Part shown: in pieces, positions 10,025-19,565 of the stretch | Position numbering within the stretch: the stretch's first letter is position 1 | How the letters are laid out: each line of letters opens with the position of its first letter | Assembly: GCA_016874055.1 (NCBI GenBank) | Contig: VGVG01000005.1 | Location: 1 to 64,000 of the forward strand | Origin: Gammaproteobacteria bacterium | Lineage (GTDB): Bacteria; Pseudomonadota; Gammaproteobacteria; Steroidobacterales; Steroidobacteraceae | DNA: 64,000 nucleotides | Reading direction: 5' to 3' | Notes under the pieces: generated by a model | The model's database searches: none | The model's input: only the letters and a program-made list of their open reading frames with translations | Told to the model about the DNA's origin: nothing | Translations under genes and position numbers: made by a program

Positions 10025-10960
10025 TCAATCGGGTAGGACGTAGCTAACCGGCAGACCTACGACCTCGATTGTCGGCGTGTCACCCAACGGTACTTCGCTC
10101 ACCGACGCTTCGCCAGAGGCCCCAGTGCGCGACGTATCGAAGCTGGTCACTGCGAGACACTCGATACCTTTCCGCCCTTGGGCAACGTTTACGATCTGTG
10201 CAAAACGTACCGCGTTACCTTCGATCAACCGGACTTTCTGGCCTGGTTGCAGCGCCGGGCCCCCCTCTAAAATTCGAAATCTTTGGGCGCGACGCTTTAC
10301 GCGCCCTCTATAGTGCGCTCGTGCGATGACCTCTTGCCCGGTGTAGCAACCCTTGGTGAATGAAATACCACCAAGTGCATCGAGGTTTAGCATTTGCGCG
10401 ACGAATTCACCGCGTGTCGATTCGTGGAGTTCGGGAAGTCCCGCAACCAAGTCCGCGAGTTGCCACGCAGCGAGTGCGGGATCAGCGAAATCTCTACCGC
10501 TTTGAATTTCGTCTCTGATCGGTTGCAATCGGATCACTCGACCGTCCGCGGCGTGACGCCAAAGAATGTCTGAGCCCTCGACTCGCGCGCTTCCGGGTGC
10601 GGCTGGCAGCGCGGGGTCGCCTGCTAGACCGTCTATGAGCCAGTGGGCTGACTCATCCATCAAAGTTGCTTTGGCCCGAAGTAAATACTTGCGTAACGTC
10701 GCAAGCGTTGCGGGAAGCAGCGCGCGCGGTAGCACGCAAAGGACGTCCTCTGTACCCACCGGGACGAGCCGCAACAGGGCAATTACCCGACCCTGAGGAT
10801 TGTGTAGACCGGCGAGTTCGACTCTATCGGCGGCCAGCTTATTAGTGTCCTGTGACAGCTGACCGTTCAGGAATTTACGGGCGTCGGGACCGTGCACGGC
10901 GAGGATACCGAGATGGGAAAGGGGCGTTTGGGGAAAGCCGGTGTAACTCACGATCGACAT
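10025..10960 (-). CDS. ygfZ: folate-binding Fe-S cluster repair protein YgfZ (CAF17/IBA57 family)
   Basis: A 311-residue protein of the glycine-cleavage T-protein-like family that supports [4Fe-4S] enzymes in a tetrahydrofolate-dependent way. The signature KGCYTGQEVIARAHYRG contains the conserved cysteine. YgfZ and SdhE are neighbours in E. coli. Here ygfZ is divergent from the succinate dehydrogenase operon, whose product depends on Fe-S clusters. The promoters of both must lie in the 116 bp between 10961 and 11076. Confidence 0.92.
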   Translation of the reverse strand: MSIVSYTGFPQTPLSHLGILAVHGPDARKFLNGQLSQDTNKLAADRVELAGLHNPQGRVIALLRLVPVGTEDVLCVLPRALLPATLATLRKYLLRAKATLMDESAHWLIDGLAGDPALPAAPGSARVEGSDILWRHAADGRVIRLQPIRDEIQSGRDFADPALAAWQLADLVAGLPELHESTRGEFVAQMLNLDALGGISFTKGCYTGQEVIARAHYRGRVKRRAQRFRILEGGPALQPGQKVRLIEGNAVRFAQIVNVAQGRKGIECLAVTSFDTSRTGASGEASVSEVPLGDTPTIEVVGLPVSYVLPD

Positions 10961-11076
10961 TGAAAAAATGCTGTGGTAGATCGGTTGTCGAAGCGTAACT
11001 TGTGTATCAAATTGTGCATCTACTTATAACCTTGCCGGTGGTCTTCAACTCACGATTCTGGCATCATTTGAACTAA

Positions 11077-11271
11077 ATGCAGAACGATCCTAAGGGGTCA
11101 GATCGGCTTGCCTCCGTGGCGGCCGGAGCCCCACCCGAAATCACTGACCACATCGGCCCGCCTGCGGGGTTGAAAGAGCCCACAGCGGTCGCCAAGTTAG
11201 GTGGTCCCAAGGGGCCGGAACCCACTCGATTCGGCGATTGGGAGAAAAACGGTCGCTGTATCGACTTCTGA
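11077..11271 (+). CDS. succinate dehydrogenase assembly factor 4-like protein (DUF1674)
   Basis: A 64-residue protein whose last third, GPKGPEPTRFGDWEKNG-RCIDF, is the SDHAF4/DUF1674 signature. In mitochondria SDHAF4 binds flavinylated SdhA and hands it to SdhB, limiting damage by the free flavoprotein. It is the first gene of the sdh operon, 21 bp upstream of sdhC, which supports the same role here. The N-terminal half looks disordered. Confidence 0.85.
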   Translation: MQNDPKGSDRLASVAAGAPPEITDHIGPPAGLKEPTAVAKLGGPKGPEPTRFGDWEKNGRCIDF

Positions 11272-11292
11272 CTACTCGGGAAGCTTTCATCG

Positions 11293-11682
11293 GTGCGTCA
11301 ACGTCCCCTGTCTCCTCATATAGGCGTGTACAAATTTGGGTACACGATGGCGACCTCGATCGTGCATCGCGCGACGGGTATCGTACTGTCTGTCGGTTTA
11401 ATCGCCCTGACGTATTGGTTGATCGCTGCCGCGAGTGGGCCGGAGTCGTACACAAGCGCGGTGACTGTACTCGCCGGAGGGCTGGGTCAATTTCTGATCG
11501 GCGGTTGGTTGTTTGCGTTCAGCTACCACCTACTCAATGGACTTCGTCATCTCAATTGGGACCTCGGACGCGGACTCGAGAAGGCTGAGGCACGAGGCAG
11601 TGCCACCATCGTCGTAGTCGCGACGCTCCTGCTCGCGGGCGCCTTTATTTATGCCGCGTTCTTCGCCGGGGTGCCGCGATGA
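11293..11682 (+). CDS. sdhC: succinate dehydrogenase cytochrome b556 subunit
   Basis: A membrane anchor of complex II that helps bind haem b and ubiquinone. 129 residues from GTG 11293. RPLSPHIGVYK precedes HRATGIVLSVG (Ser and Arg of the quinone site), and SYHLLNGLRHLNWD holds the haem-ligand His. Three hydrophobic segments are visible. The stop overlaps the sdhD ATG by 4 bp. Confidence 0.95.
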   Translation: MRQRPLSPHIGVYKFGYTMATSIVHRATGIVLSVGLIALTYWLIAAASGPESYTSAVTVLAGGLGQFLIGGWLFAFSYHLLNGLRHLNWDLGRGLEKAEARGSATIVVVATLLLAGAFIYAAFFAGVPR

Positions 11683-12101
11683 GCTTGCGGAGTCCGCTTA
11701 GCAAGATTCTCGGCCGCGGCTCTGCGAAGCAGGGTGTGAGTCACTGGTGGGTGCAGCGAGTGACTGCAATAGCACTCATTCCTTTGACGCTGTGGTTTGC
11801 TTATCAGCTCATACACCTGCCGCTCGCCGATTATGATGCTGTCCGCCGATGGGTCGCGACGGGCCTTAATCCGGCATGGTTGCTGATCTTCATCGGCGCG
11901 GTGGCCTGGCACTCATCGCTCGGTGTGCAGGTGGTGATCGAAGACTACGTCCCCCACAAGGGGGCGAAGGTCGTGGCACTACTCACCAGCACGTTCCTCC
12001 ATGTCGTCCTTGCGGTAGTCAGCAGTTACGCGGTGCTGTACATCGTCATAACCAATTTTTGCGGCGGGATTATCCCAGTTGGCTTCTTATACCTTCACTG
12101 A
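11679..12101 (+). CDS. sdhD: succinate dehydrogenase hydrophobic membrane anchor subunit
   Basis: The second complex II anchor, 140 residues with three membrane segments. [17 protein letters not shown] lies at the N-terminus and the quinone/haem region [14 protein letters not shown] near residue 87. It overlaps sdhC by 4 bp and runs 23 bp into sdhA, so the three genes are translationally coupled. Confidence 0.93.
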   Translation: MSLRSPLSKILGRGSAKQGVSHWWVQRVTAIALIPLTLWFAYQLIHLPLADYDAVRRWVATGLNPAWLLIFIGAVAWHSSLGVQVVIEDYVPHKGAKVVALLTSTFLHVVLAVVSSYAVLYIVITNFCGGIIPVGFLYLH

Positions 12102-13863
12102 TCACACCTATGACGTCGTCGTGGTCGGAGCTGGCGGCGCGGGTCTTCGCTCGACGCTCGGTCTTGCCGAGGCTGGCTTGTCGACGGCGTGCATCACCAA
12201 AGTATTCCCGACGCGCAGCCACACGGTGGCGGCGCAGGGTGGCATCTCGGCTGCTCTCAGTAACATGGGCGAAGACGACTGGCGTTATCACTTCTACGAC
12301 ACGATAAAGGGCTCCGACTGGCTCGGAGACCAAGACGCAATCGAGTTCATGTGCAAAGAGGCGCCGGCCGCTGTCATCGAGCTCGAACATTACGGTGTAC
12401 CGTTCTCTCGCACGACAGATGGTCGGATCTATCAGCGTCCCTTCGGTGGTATGACGACTCAATACGGCAAGGGTATTGCGCAGCGCACTTGTGCGGCGGC
12501 CGATCGTACGGGGCACGCCATACTACACACGTTGTATCAACAGTCGATCAAGAATAAAGCCGAGTTCTTCGTGGAATATTTTGCCATCGACCTCATCATG
12601 GAAAATGGCGAATGCCGCGGCGTGATAGCTCTCAATCTCGCTGAGGGTACGCTGCATCGCTTCCGCGCGCATCTCGTCATTCTCGCGACGGGTGGCTATG
12701 GTCGCGCGTACTTTTCGTGTACCTCAGCGCACACCTGCACCGGTGATGGTGGCGGTATGGCGCTGCGCGCCGGTTTGCCGTTGCAGGATATGGAGTTCGT
12801 GCAGTTCCATCCGACTGGGATTTATGGAGCCGGCTGTCTCATCACCGAGGGTTCGCGCGGCGAGGGCGGTTATCTCACCAACTCGCGTGGTGAGCGTTTC
12901 ATGGAGCGCTATGCGCCAAACGCCAAAGATCTCGCGTCGCGTGATGTGGTGTCGCGCTCGATGACCGTCGAGATCCGTGAAGGTCGCGGCGTCGGTAAGG
13001 ACGCCGACCACATACATCTGCATCTCGAACATCTTGGGCCGGAAGTCATCAAGCAGCGTTTGCCGGGCATTGCCGAGACGGCCCGCATCTTTGCCGGTGT
13101 CGATGTCAACAAGCAACCGATCCCCGTATTACCGACTGTGCACTACAACATGGGCGGAATTCCCTGCAATTACCACGGCGAAGTTGTCACCATGAAAAAT
13201 GGCGATGCCGATTCGGTGGTGCTAGGTCTCATGGCGGTAGGCGAGGCGGCCTGCGTGTCGGTGCACGGCGCTAATCGCTTGGGTTCGAACTCACTACTCG
13301 ACCTCGTCGTTTTTGGTCGCGAGGCGGGTCGTCACGCGGCCTCCATCGTGAGGCCGGGCCAGTCCCACAAGCCCCTGCCCAAAGATGCTGGCGATCTCGC
13401 GCTGTCGCGCCTCGATCGTTTCCTGCATGCCAATGGCAGTTGCCCGACGGCGCAGGTGCGTCTCGAGATGCAAAAGATCATGCAGTCCGATGCCGCAGTG
13501 TTCCGTACGGGGAGCTCGCTGCAAGAGGGTTGCGAGAAGCTGCAGAGAACCTATGACTCGTTCGCCGACGTGCGCACGAGCGATCGCGGTCTTGTCTGGA
13601 ATACAGATCTAATCGAAACAATGGAGCTCGATAATCTACTCGGCCAGGCGATGGCCACAATTCGTTCTGCGGAAAACCGTAAGGAGAGTCGTGGCGCGCA
13701 TGCGCGCGAGGATTTTAAAGATCGCGACGATACCAATTGGATGAAACACACGCTCTACTGGGTGGACGAGAGGGGCCATACCAAGATCGACTACCGCGCC
13801 GTACATATCAATACTTTGACGGCCGACGTCGAGTCGATTCCACCAAAGGCTCGTACTTATTGA
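12079..13863 (+). CDS. sdhA: succinate dehydrogenase flavoprotein subunit
   Basis: The FAD-carrying catalytic subunit that oxidises succinate to fumarate. 594 residues. The start is TTG 12079 inside the end of sdhD, because [22 protein letters not shown] gives the normal N-terminus just before the FAD-binding [18 protein letters not shown] contains the His to which FAD is covalently attached. Further landmarks are QFHPTGIYG, the RGEGG substrate loop and a catalytic-Arg segment near SRDVVSR. Confidence 0.97.
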   Translation: MASYTFTDHTYDVVVVGAGGAGLRSTLGLAEAGLSTACITKVFPTRSHTVAAQGGISAALSNMGEDDWRYHFYDTIKGSDWLGDQDAIEFMCKEAPAAVIELEHYGVPFSRTTDGRIYQRPFGGMTTQYGKGIAQRTCAAADRTGHAILHTLYQQSIKNKAEFFVEYFAIDLIMENGECRGVIALNLAEGTLHRFRAHLVILATGGYGRAYFSCTSAHTCTGDGGGMALRAGLPLQDMEFVQFHPTGIYGAGCLITEGSRGEGGYLTNSRGERFMERYAPNAKDLASRDVVSRSMTVEIREGRGVGKDADHIHLHLEHLGPEVIKQRLPGIAETARIFAGVDVNKQPIPVLPTVHYNMGGIPCNYHGEVVTMKNGDADSVVLGLMAVGEAACVSVHGANRLGSNSLLDLVVFGREAGRHAASIVRPGQSHKPLPKDAGDLALSRLDRFLHANGSCPTAQVRLEMQKIMQSDAAVFRTGSSLQEGCEKLQRTYDSFADVRTSDRGLVWNTDLIETMELDNLLGQAMATIRSAENRKESRGAHAREDFKDRDDTNWMKHTLYWVDERGHTKIDYRAVHINTLTADVESIPPKARTY

Positions 13864-13884
13864 TCGCCTGAGGACCTGAAGACC

Positions 13885-14673
13885 ATGGTTCAACTTAGAC
13901 TGCCGGAGAACTCGCGGATCAATCGCAACGGTAAGGTACACAAGGCGCCTGACGGAACCACCAACGTCCGCACCTTCAAGGTGTACCGCTACGATCCGGA
14001 CTCGGGGGAGAACCCGCGCGTCGACACCTTCGAGGTGGATATGGACAGCTGCGGACCGATGGTTCTGGACGCCCTCATCAAGATCAAAAACGAGCTCGAC
14101 CCATCGCTGACCTTCCGACGGTCCTGTCGAGAGGGTATCTGTGGTAGCTGTGCGATGAATATCGAGGGTATGAATACGCTCGCATGCACTAAGAGCTGTA
14201 GCGACGTGAAAGGTGACGTCAAGATATACCCGCTACCGCACATGCCGGTGGTCAAAGATCTCGTGCCCGATCTCACGCAGTTCTACGCTCAGTACGCTGC
14301 CGTTAAGCCCTGGCTTCAGTCGCGCACGCCAGCGCCGCCCGATCATGAGCGACTGCAGGAGCCCGAGGAGCAGGAAAAGATCGATCGGCCGTCGGCCTGT
14401 ATTCTTTGTGCCTGTTGCTCAACGTCTTGCCCGAGTTACTGGTGGAACGGCGACCGGTATTTAGGTCCAGCAGCCCTGCTCGCGGCGTACCGTTGGATCA
14501 TCGATAGTCGGGACGATGCAACGGGCGAGCGACTCGATGCGCTTGAGGATCCGTTTCGGCTATACCGCTGCCACACCATCATGAACTGTACCGAGGCTTG
14601 CCCAAAGGACCTTAATCCAGCCAAGGCCATTGCCGGGATTAAGCGCATGATGGCCGAGCGCGAGCACGCTTGA
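13885..14673 (+). CDS. sdhB: succinate dehydrogenase iron-sulfur subunit
   Basis: Carries electrons from FAD to quinone. 262 residues. The [2Fe-2S] ligands are in [12 protein letters not shown] and the later TLAC. The C-terminal half has [15 protein letters not shown] and [17 protein letters not shown] for the [4Fe-4S] and [3Fe-4S] clusters. It starts 21 bp after sdhA and its stop overlaps the sdhE start. Confidence 0.97.
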   Translation: MVQLRLPENSRINRNGKVHKAPDGTTNVRTFKVYRYDPDSGENPRVDTFEVDMDSCGPMVLDALIKIKNELDPSLTFRRSCREGICGSCAMNIEGMNTLACTKSCSDVKGDVKIYPLPHMPVVKDLVPDLTQFYAQYAAVKPWLQSRTPAPPDHERLQEPEEQEKIDRPSACILCACCSTSCPSYWWNGDRYLGPAALLAAYRWIIDSRDDATGERLDALEDPFRLYRCHTIMNCTEACPKDLNPAKAIAGIKRMMAEREHA

Positions 14674-14903
14674 GCGAGGTCGGTCGGCTACGTTGGCGTT
14701 GTCGGCGCGGCATGAAAGAGCTCGATGTATTGCTCGAGCGCTGGCTGACTCGACACGGAGCTGACGCGACTGCGCCAGAGATCGCGGCTTTTGAAACCCT
14801 CCTCGATCTGCAGGATCCCCATCTCGCCCGCTATTTGCTCGCAGGCGAACCCCACTCGGAAAGCACCATTCAGACCGTGCTCCAGCGTATTCGGGAGGGC
14901 TAA
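14670..14903 (+). CDS. sdhE: FAD assembly factor SdhE
   Basis: A 77-residue SdhE/SDHAF2-type protein that promotes covalent flavinylation of SdhA. The RGMKELD segment holds the RGxxE motif needed for flavinylation. LLERWL and the acidic C-terminal half fit the family. The start is TTG 14670 overlapping the sdhB stop. A second in-frame Met just before the RGxxE region (MKELD) would cut off the motif's Arg-Gly and is less likely. Confidence 0.92.
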   Translation: MSEVGRLRWRCRRGMKELDVLLERWLTRHGADATAPEIAAFETLLDLQDPHLARYLLAGEPHSESTIQTVLQRIREG

Positions 14904-14951
14904 CCGAGCGATCCGCCCCGCGGTTACACTGCCGCTCATGGGGCACGCCGC

Positions 14952-14978
14952 GAACTTTTGCAAAGGGCTCCGGTCTGA
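14952..14978 (+). promoter_or_regulatory. sigma-E-type promoter of the rpoE operon
   Basis: GAACTT at 14952-14957 and TCTGA at 14974-14978 are separated by exactly 16 bases. This matches the extracytoplasmic sigma-E consensus (GGAACTT, 15-16 bp, TCTGA). The predicted transcript starts near 14985, about 42 bases before the rpoE ATG. It implies positive autoregulation of the operon. Confidence 0.88.
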
Positions 14979-15026
14979 CCGGATTCAATGCTTGTGGTAC
15001 CTGCAACGGCCTGTGAAGCATCGGTC

Positions 15027-15635
15027 ATGAGCACCGAGGAAAGCGATTTGAGCCTGGTCCAACTCGCTCAACGCGGGGATTCCGGGGCCTTCGATGCCCT
15101 GGTCTGTCGCTATCAGCACAAGGTCGTCAAGCTCGCACTGCGTTACGTGCGAGACCCTGCCGAGGCTGAGGATATTGCCCAAGAAGCCTTCATCAAAGCC
15201 TACCGAGCGCTGCCGCGCTTTCGCGGAGACAGCGCCTTTTACACTTGGCTCTACCGTATCGCCATCAACACGGCGAAGAACCTGCTCGCGTCTCGGCGTC
15301 GCAGTCCAATTAAATATGAAGCTGATCGTTCGGAGGACACGGATAAAAACGACGGTGTGGCCAGCATGAAAGATTCGGCTACACCTGAAGCGCTCACCCT
15401 CACTGAGGAGATCCGCTTCATCGTGACCTCATCGATCGATGCGCTTCCCGAAGATCTGCGCACGACGATTCAGCTGCGCGAACTCGAAGGCTTATCTTAC
15501 GAAGAAATTGCTGCTGCGATGGAGTGCCCGGTGGGAACCGTACGCTCCCGAATCTTTCGCGCTCGCGAGTCGATCGACGCACGTCTGCGCGAAGTATTTG
15601 ACGGTGGGCTTGGACGCGGAGAGGTGATCGTGTGA
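15027..15635 (+). CDS. rpoE: RNA polymerase sigma factor RpoE (sigma-E / AlgU)
   Basis: An ECF sigma factor controlling the envelope-stress response. 202 residues from ATG 15027; an upstream in-frame ATG at 14988 would add 13 residues but starts too close to the predicted transcription start. Region 2 contains YVRDPAEAEDIAQEAFIKAYRAL and FYTWLYRIAINTAKN. Region 4 contains LRELEGLSYEEIA and CPVGTVRSRIFRARE. The stop overlaps the rseA start by 4 bp. Confidence 0.95.
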   Translation: MSTEESDLSLVQLAQRGDSGAFDALVCRYQHKVVKLALRYVRDPAEAEDIAQEAFIKAYRALPRFRGDSAFYTWLYRIAINTAKNLLASRRRSPIKYEADRSEDTDKNDGVASMKDSATPEALTLTEEIRFIVTSSIDALPEDLRTTIQLRELEGLSYEEIAAAMECPVGTVRSRIFRARESIDARLREVFDGGLGRGEVIV

Positions 15636-16369
15636 GTGTCAAAGAAAACGAGGAACGAGACAGTCAGCTGGCGGCGATGTTCGATGGTGAGCTACCGCAG
15701 ATCGAGTGCGAACTGGTAGCGCGCCGGCTTTCACGCGACGAAAATCTGCGTCGGAGCTGGGAAAACTATGCGCTGATCAGTGCGGTTATGCGCAGCGAGC
15801 AGATGGCCGGACAGCGTCTCGCCCCGAGGGTTGCGGCGGCGATCTCTAACCGCCCGTCGGTCGGCTCGGCTTCATCGCACGCTCAAGTCGTTCAGTCGAG
15901 CGCTTGGTCGAGTTGGGCGATACCGCTTGGCGGCGCAGGTCTGGCAGCCTCGATCGCGGTCATCGTCGTGCTTGGCGTGTCTCGCATTGGTTGGAACTCG
16001 AGCGACACATCCCCGACGTCATTAACCGCCGCAACAGCGAGCCAGGCTCAAGAAGTCGTGATTCCGGCTGCGCCGTATGATCGAACTACCGTCGTGGCAC
16101 CCGCATTGCCAAAAGATTCGAGCCGCACCGCCGACTCGGCTCGAGTTGCGGCAGCTGCTGCGCCGGGTGGCGAACCCGAGAGCTACGTCACACCGCCGCT
16201 TCGCGAGGGTAGCGAGATGACATCAATTCCTCCCTTTGAGCTTGCGAGCTATGTCAGCGCGCACAGTGCGGTCTCCGCGCCGATGATGCGGCACTCCGCC
16301 ATCTCCGCCGTTATCGCCACGCCCCAGCAGGGCGTCAGCGGTTCATCGATGCCTGGTACGCTGAAGTGA
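15632..16369 (+). CDS. rseA: sigma-E factor negative regulatory protein RseA
   Basis: An inner-membrane anti-sigma factor. 245 residues from GTG 15632. The cytoplasmic N-terminal domain (QLAAMFDGELPQIECELVARRL, then SWENYALISAVMR) is the sigma-binding part. One membrane segment lies at about residues 95-117. The long Ala/Ser/Pro-rich periplasmic tail would bind RseB and be cut by DegS in the usual pathway. It overlaps rpoE and rseB by 4 bp each. Confidence 0.92.
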   Translation: MSVKENEERDSQLAAMFDGELPQIECELVARRLSRDENLRRSWENYALISAVMRSEQMAGQRLAPRVAAAISNRPSVGSASSHAQVVQSSAWSSWAIPLGGAGLAASIAVIVVLGVSRIGWNSSDTSPTSLTAATASQAQEVVIPAAPYDRTTVVAPALPKDSSRTADSARVAAAAAPGGEPESYVTPPLREGSEMTSIPPFELASYVSAHSAVSAPMMRHSAISAVIATPQQGVSGSSMPGTLK

Positions 16370-17412
16370 GGCTCCTGCGACGATCGCATTTTCCCCCCGG
16401 CCGGCGGGCTTGGCTCGATTGGCGGTCATGGCTGATTGTCGCTCTCACCACACCGTCTTTCGCGCTCGCTGACGACTCTGCCCGCGAATGGCTCGATCAA
16501 ATGAATCGCGCGTTGGCGGAAAAAAGCTACGAAGGTACTTTTTTTCATGAGCGTGGTGGAGTCTCGGAGTTCTTTCGTATCCATCATCGGGTACGAAATG
16601 GCGAGGTGGCTGAGCGCTTAGTCTCGCTCGACGGCTCAGGTCGCGAGTTCATTCGATTGGGCGATGAGCTTCGCTTCGTGCTTCCCGATCAGCGTACTGT
16701 TCTGATCGAGAGGCGACCGCGTAACAGTGGATTGCTACCGAGTTTTCCGAGGTTCGACGGTCACACGGCGAGTTTCTATCGTTTGGAGCCGCTCAAGCTG
16801 GCGCGTGTCAACGAGCACGATGTGGGGTTGGTTACTTTGGCTCCGCTCGATCCTCACCGCTACGGATTTCGGGTATGGATTGATTCGCGTAGTAAGTTAC
16901 CGCTCAAATCGGAGCTTTATGATCGTCGAGGGCAGGTACTCGAGCGCGTCGCGTTCGCGAAAATTCGAGTGTTGCGAGACATCCCGACGAGTGCTTTTGC
17001 GTCGGAGGTGTCGATCGAGGGTTTTCGTCGAATCGAGAGCGATCGCGGCGGTCGGCTGCACACCATCGAAAAAATTGCGTCGGTTTGGAGCTTGCGAACA
17101 GCGCCGCGTGGCTTTCGTGTGACGCAACGGGCGTGGCAGACACTGCCGGGCTTAGATGAGCCGGTGTCGCACCTCGTACTCTCTGACGGCCTTGCCTCGG
17201 TATCGGTATTCATTGGTGCGCGTCTGCCGCTGAAGTACGCTAAAGAAATTGCAGTCGAGCGTCAGATCGGAGCGTCGACGGCGTACTCCACGTTCGCTCA
17301 CGGGCATCACGTGGTGGTGGTCGGCGAGGTGCCCGTCCAGACCGCGAAGCTGATCGCCTCCGAACTGAGCCCCGCGAAGCCTGAACCCCCGGCTCAACCG
17401 CCTACCCCGTGA
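16366..17412 (+). CDS. rseB: sigma-E regulatory protein RseB/MucB
   Basis: A periplasmic protein that shields RseA from proteolysis and senses lipoprotein/LPS signals. 348 residues from GTG 16366. The signal peptide ends near FALADD. The mature N-terminal domain begins EWLDQMNRALAEKSYEGTF and contains EFFRIHH and REFIR, as in MucB. A proline-rich C-terminus ends the protein. It overlaps the glutaredoxin-like gene by 4 bp; no rseC or degP/mucD gene follows. Confidence 0.92.
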   Translation: MRLLRRSHFPPGRRAWLDWRSWLIVALTTPSFALADDSAREWLDQMNRALAEKSYEGTFFHERGGVSEFFRIHHRVRNGEVAERLVSLDGSGREFIRLGDELRFVLPDQRTVLIERRPRNSGLLPSFPRFDGHTASFYRLEPLKLARVNEHDVGLVTLAPLDPHRYGFRVWIDSRSKLPLKSELYDRRGQVLERVAFAKIRVLRDIPTSAFASEVSIEGFRRIESDRGGRLHTIEKIASVWSLRTAPRGFRVTQRAWQTLPGLDEPVSHLVLSDGLASVSVFIGARLPLKYAKEIAVERQIGASTAYSTFAHGHHVVVVGEVPVQTAKLIASELSPAKPEPPAQPPTP

Positions 17413-17675
17413 CGGGAGGTGGGATTCCTGCAGTGAGACTGACGCTTCTCACCCGCGAGGGTTGCGGGCTGTGTGAGGAGTTTGCTGACGATCTTGCGAG
17501 GCTCGCGACGACGCTGACTTTACCGACCGTCGAGACGCTCAATATTGATTCCGACCCCGAACTTTTGCGCCGCTTTGGGCACAAAATTCCGGTTTTGCTA
17601 TGGGATGGGGTACCGGTCGCCGTCACCTACCTCGATCCACGCGAAATCGAGCGTTTGGTACGGGTGCGCTGCTAG
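17409..17675 (+). CDS. glutaredoxin-family protein (DUF836-like)
   Basis: A small thioredoxin-fold protein of 88 residues from GTG 17409; GTG 17433, before RLTLLTREGCGLC, is a plausible later start. It has a GCGLCEE active site (CxxC) and IPVLLWDG, the cis-proline segment. It is likely a thiol-redox protein of unknown partner. It overlaps rseB by 4 bp and sits between the sigma-E operon and lepA. Confidence 0.8.
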   Translation: MTGGGIPAVRLTLLTREGCGLCEEFADDLARLATTLTLPTVETLNIDSDPELLRRFGHKIPVLLWDGVPVAVTYLDPREIERLVRVRC

Positions 17676-17711
17676 TGTCTTAACTCCATGAGCGCAGGAA
17701 CCGCCAGTCGG

Positions 17712-17717
17712 TATAAT
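17712..17717 (+). promoter_or_regulatory. possible -10 element for lepA
   Basis: A perfect TATAAT lies 51 bp upstream of the lepA ATG. No convincing -35 hexamer is present at 16-18 bp; TTAACT at 17680-17685 is too far. It may need an activator or be fortuitous. Confidence 0.35.
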
Positions 17718-17767
17718 TCGGCGCTTTTTGAAGCCCGGGTATCGCCCCGGGGATCACCTCGGAACCG

Positions 17768-19561
17768 ATGCAGAACATCCGTAATTTCTCGATAATCGCG
17801 CACGTCGACCATGGTAAGTCGACGCTGGCTGACCGCCTCATCCAGCTCTGCGGAGGGCTCGAGGCCCGTGAGATGCAGAACCAGGTGCTCGACTCCATGG
17901 CGCTCGAGCGCGAGCGCGGTATCACGATCAAGGCTCAGAGCGTTACGCTGTTCTACAACGCGGCAGACGGTCAGCGTTACCAACTCAATTTCATCGATAC
18001 CCCAGGGCATGTCGACTTCTCGTACGAAGTGTCGCGTTCTCTGGCTGCCTGCGATGGCGCCATGCTCGTGGTCGATGCTTCCCAAGGCGTCGAAGCGCAG
18101 AGCGTTGCTAACTGCTACACCGCGATCGAGCAGGGGCTCGAGGTGCTGCCGGTCATCAACAAAATCGATCTGCCCTCCGCCGATCCGCCGAAGGTCATAC
18201 GCGAGATTGAAGAAATCATCGGCATCGATGCCCAGGAAGCCATTCGTGTATCGGCGAAGACCGGTGAGAATGTCCCCGAGCTACTTGAGGCGATCGTTAA
18301 ACGCATCCCGGCACCGAAGGGTGACCCCTCAGGGCCGCTACGGTCGCTCATCATCGACTCTTGGTTCGACAACTACGTGGGTGTGGTCTCGTTGGTACGC
18401 GTAGTCAGCGGCACGCTGCGTGCGGGAGACAAGATTCGCGTGATGTCCACGGGTCGCACATGGTTCGTCGACAAGCTCGGGCGATTCACGCCGAAGTCAG
18501 TGGCGACCCCGCAGCTCAGCGCCGGTGAAGTAGGTTTTGTGATCGCGGGCATTAAAGAGATTGACGGTGCACCCGTGGGCGACACCATCACGCTCGAGAA
18601 TAAGCCCTGTATGACGCCGCTATCGGGTTTTAGGCAGGTACAGCCGCGGGTATTCGCCGGTTTGTTTCCGGTCAATGCCGACAATTACGAGGCGTTTCGC
18701 GATGCGCTCGCCAAATTGCGGCTCAACGACTCGGCGCTGCACTACGAACCCGAAGTCTCCGGCGCGCTCGGGTTCGGATTTCGGGTAGGTTTTCTCGGGC
18801 TGCTGCACATGGACATCGTGCAGGAGCGACTCGAGCGCGAGTACGACCTCGATCTCATTACGAGCGCGCCCACCGTCGTTTATGAAGTTGGATTGACCGA
18901 CGGGACCAGCGAATACGTCGATAACCCCGCGAAACTGCCGGCGTCCAACAAGGTGATGGAGATCCGTGAGCCCATCATCACCGCAAACATTCTGGTGCCG
19001 CCCGATTACGTTGGTGGTGTGCTGCAGCTCTGCACTGAAAAACGCGGTACGCAGAAAAAGATGCAGTACCTCGCGAATCAGGTATCGTTACAGTACGAAC
19101 TGCCGCTCGCAGAAGTGGTGCTCGATTTCTTCGATCGCTTGAAGTCGGCGAGCCGCGGCTACGCCTCCTTCGACTACGAGTTCAGCCACTTTCAGCCGGC
19201 GCCGCTGTCAAAGCTCGACGTCCTCATCAACGGCGATAAAGTCGATGCGTTGTCGATCATTGTTCACCGCGAGAATGCCTACCAACGCGGTCGCGAACTC
19301 GTCGATAAGATGCAGGAGTTGATTCCCAGGCAGATGTTCGAAGTTGCCGTGCAGGCAGCGATCGGCACTCACGTCATCGCTCGCGCTACCGTGAAGGCGC
19401 TGCGCAAGAATGTACTCGCTAAGTGCTATGGCGGCGATATCAGTCGCAAGCGCAAACTCCTCGAGAAACAGAAAGAGGGTAAGAAGCGCATGAAGCAGGT
19501 GGGTTCGGTAGAAATTCCGCAGGAAGCTTTCCTCGCGGTACTCAAGGTCGGTCGGAGGTAA
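17768..19561 (+). CDS. lepA: elongation factor 4 (LepA), translational GTPase
   Basis: A back-translocating ribosomal GTPase. 597 residues, the normal length. G1 is [13 protein letters not shown] and the G2 region is [12 protein letters not shown]3 is DTPGHVDF, G4 [10 protein letters not shown] and G5 VSAKTGENV. The C-terminal domain, ending with [20 protein letters not shown], is LepA-specific. lepB follows after 4 bp. Confidence 0.97.
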   Translation: MQNIRNFSIIAHVDHGKSTLADRLIQLCGGLEAREMQNQVLDSMALERERGITIKAQSVTLFYNAADGQRYQLNFIDTPGHVDFSYEVSRSLAACDGAMLVVDASQGVEAQSVANCYTAIEQGLEVLPVINKIDLPSADPPKVIREIEEIIGIDAQEAIRVSAKTGENVPELLEAIVKRIPAPKGDPSGPLRSLIIDSWFDNYVGVVSLVRVVSGTLRAGDKIRVMSTGRTWFVDKLGRFTPKSVATPQLSAGEVGFVIAGIKEIDGAPVGDTITLENKPCMTPLSGFRQVQPRVFAGLFPVNADNYEAFRDALAKLRLNDSALHYEPEVSGALGFGFRVGFLGLLHMDIVQERLEREYDLDLITSAPTVVYEVGLTDGTSEYVDNPAKLPASNKVMEIREPIITANILVPPDYVGGVLQLCTEKRGTQKKMQYLANQVSLQYELPLAEVVLDFFDRLKSASRGYASFDYEFSHFQPAPLSKLDVLINGDKVDALSIIVHRENAYQRGRELVDKMQELIPRQMFEVAVQAAIGTHVIARATVKALRKNVLAKCYGGDISRKRKLLEKQKEGKKRMKQVGSVEIPQEAFLAVLKVGRR

Positions 19562-19565
19562 GCCT

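Noticed and set aside
10961-11076. Clear divergent promoters for ygfZ and the sdh operon
   Set aside because: Several AT-rich hexamers (for example TATAAC near 11025) exist, but none pairs with a -35 at proper spacing, so no promoter is claimed.
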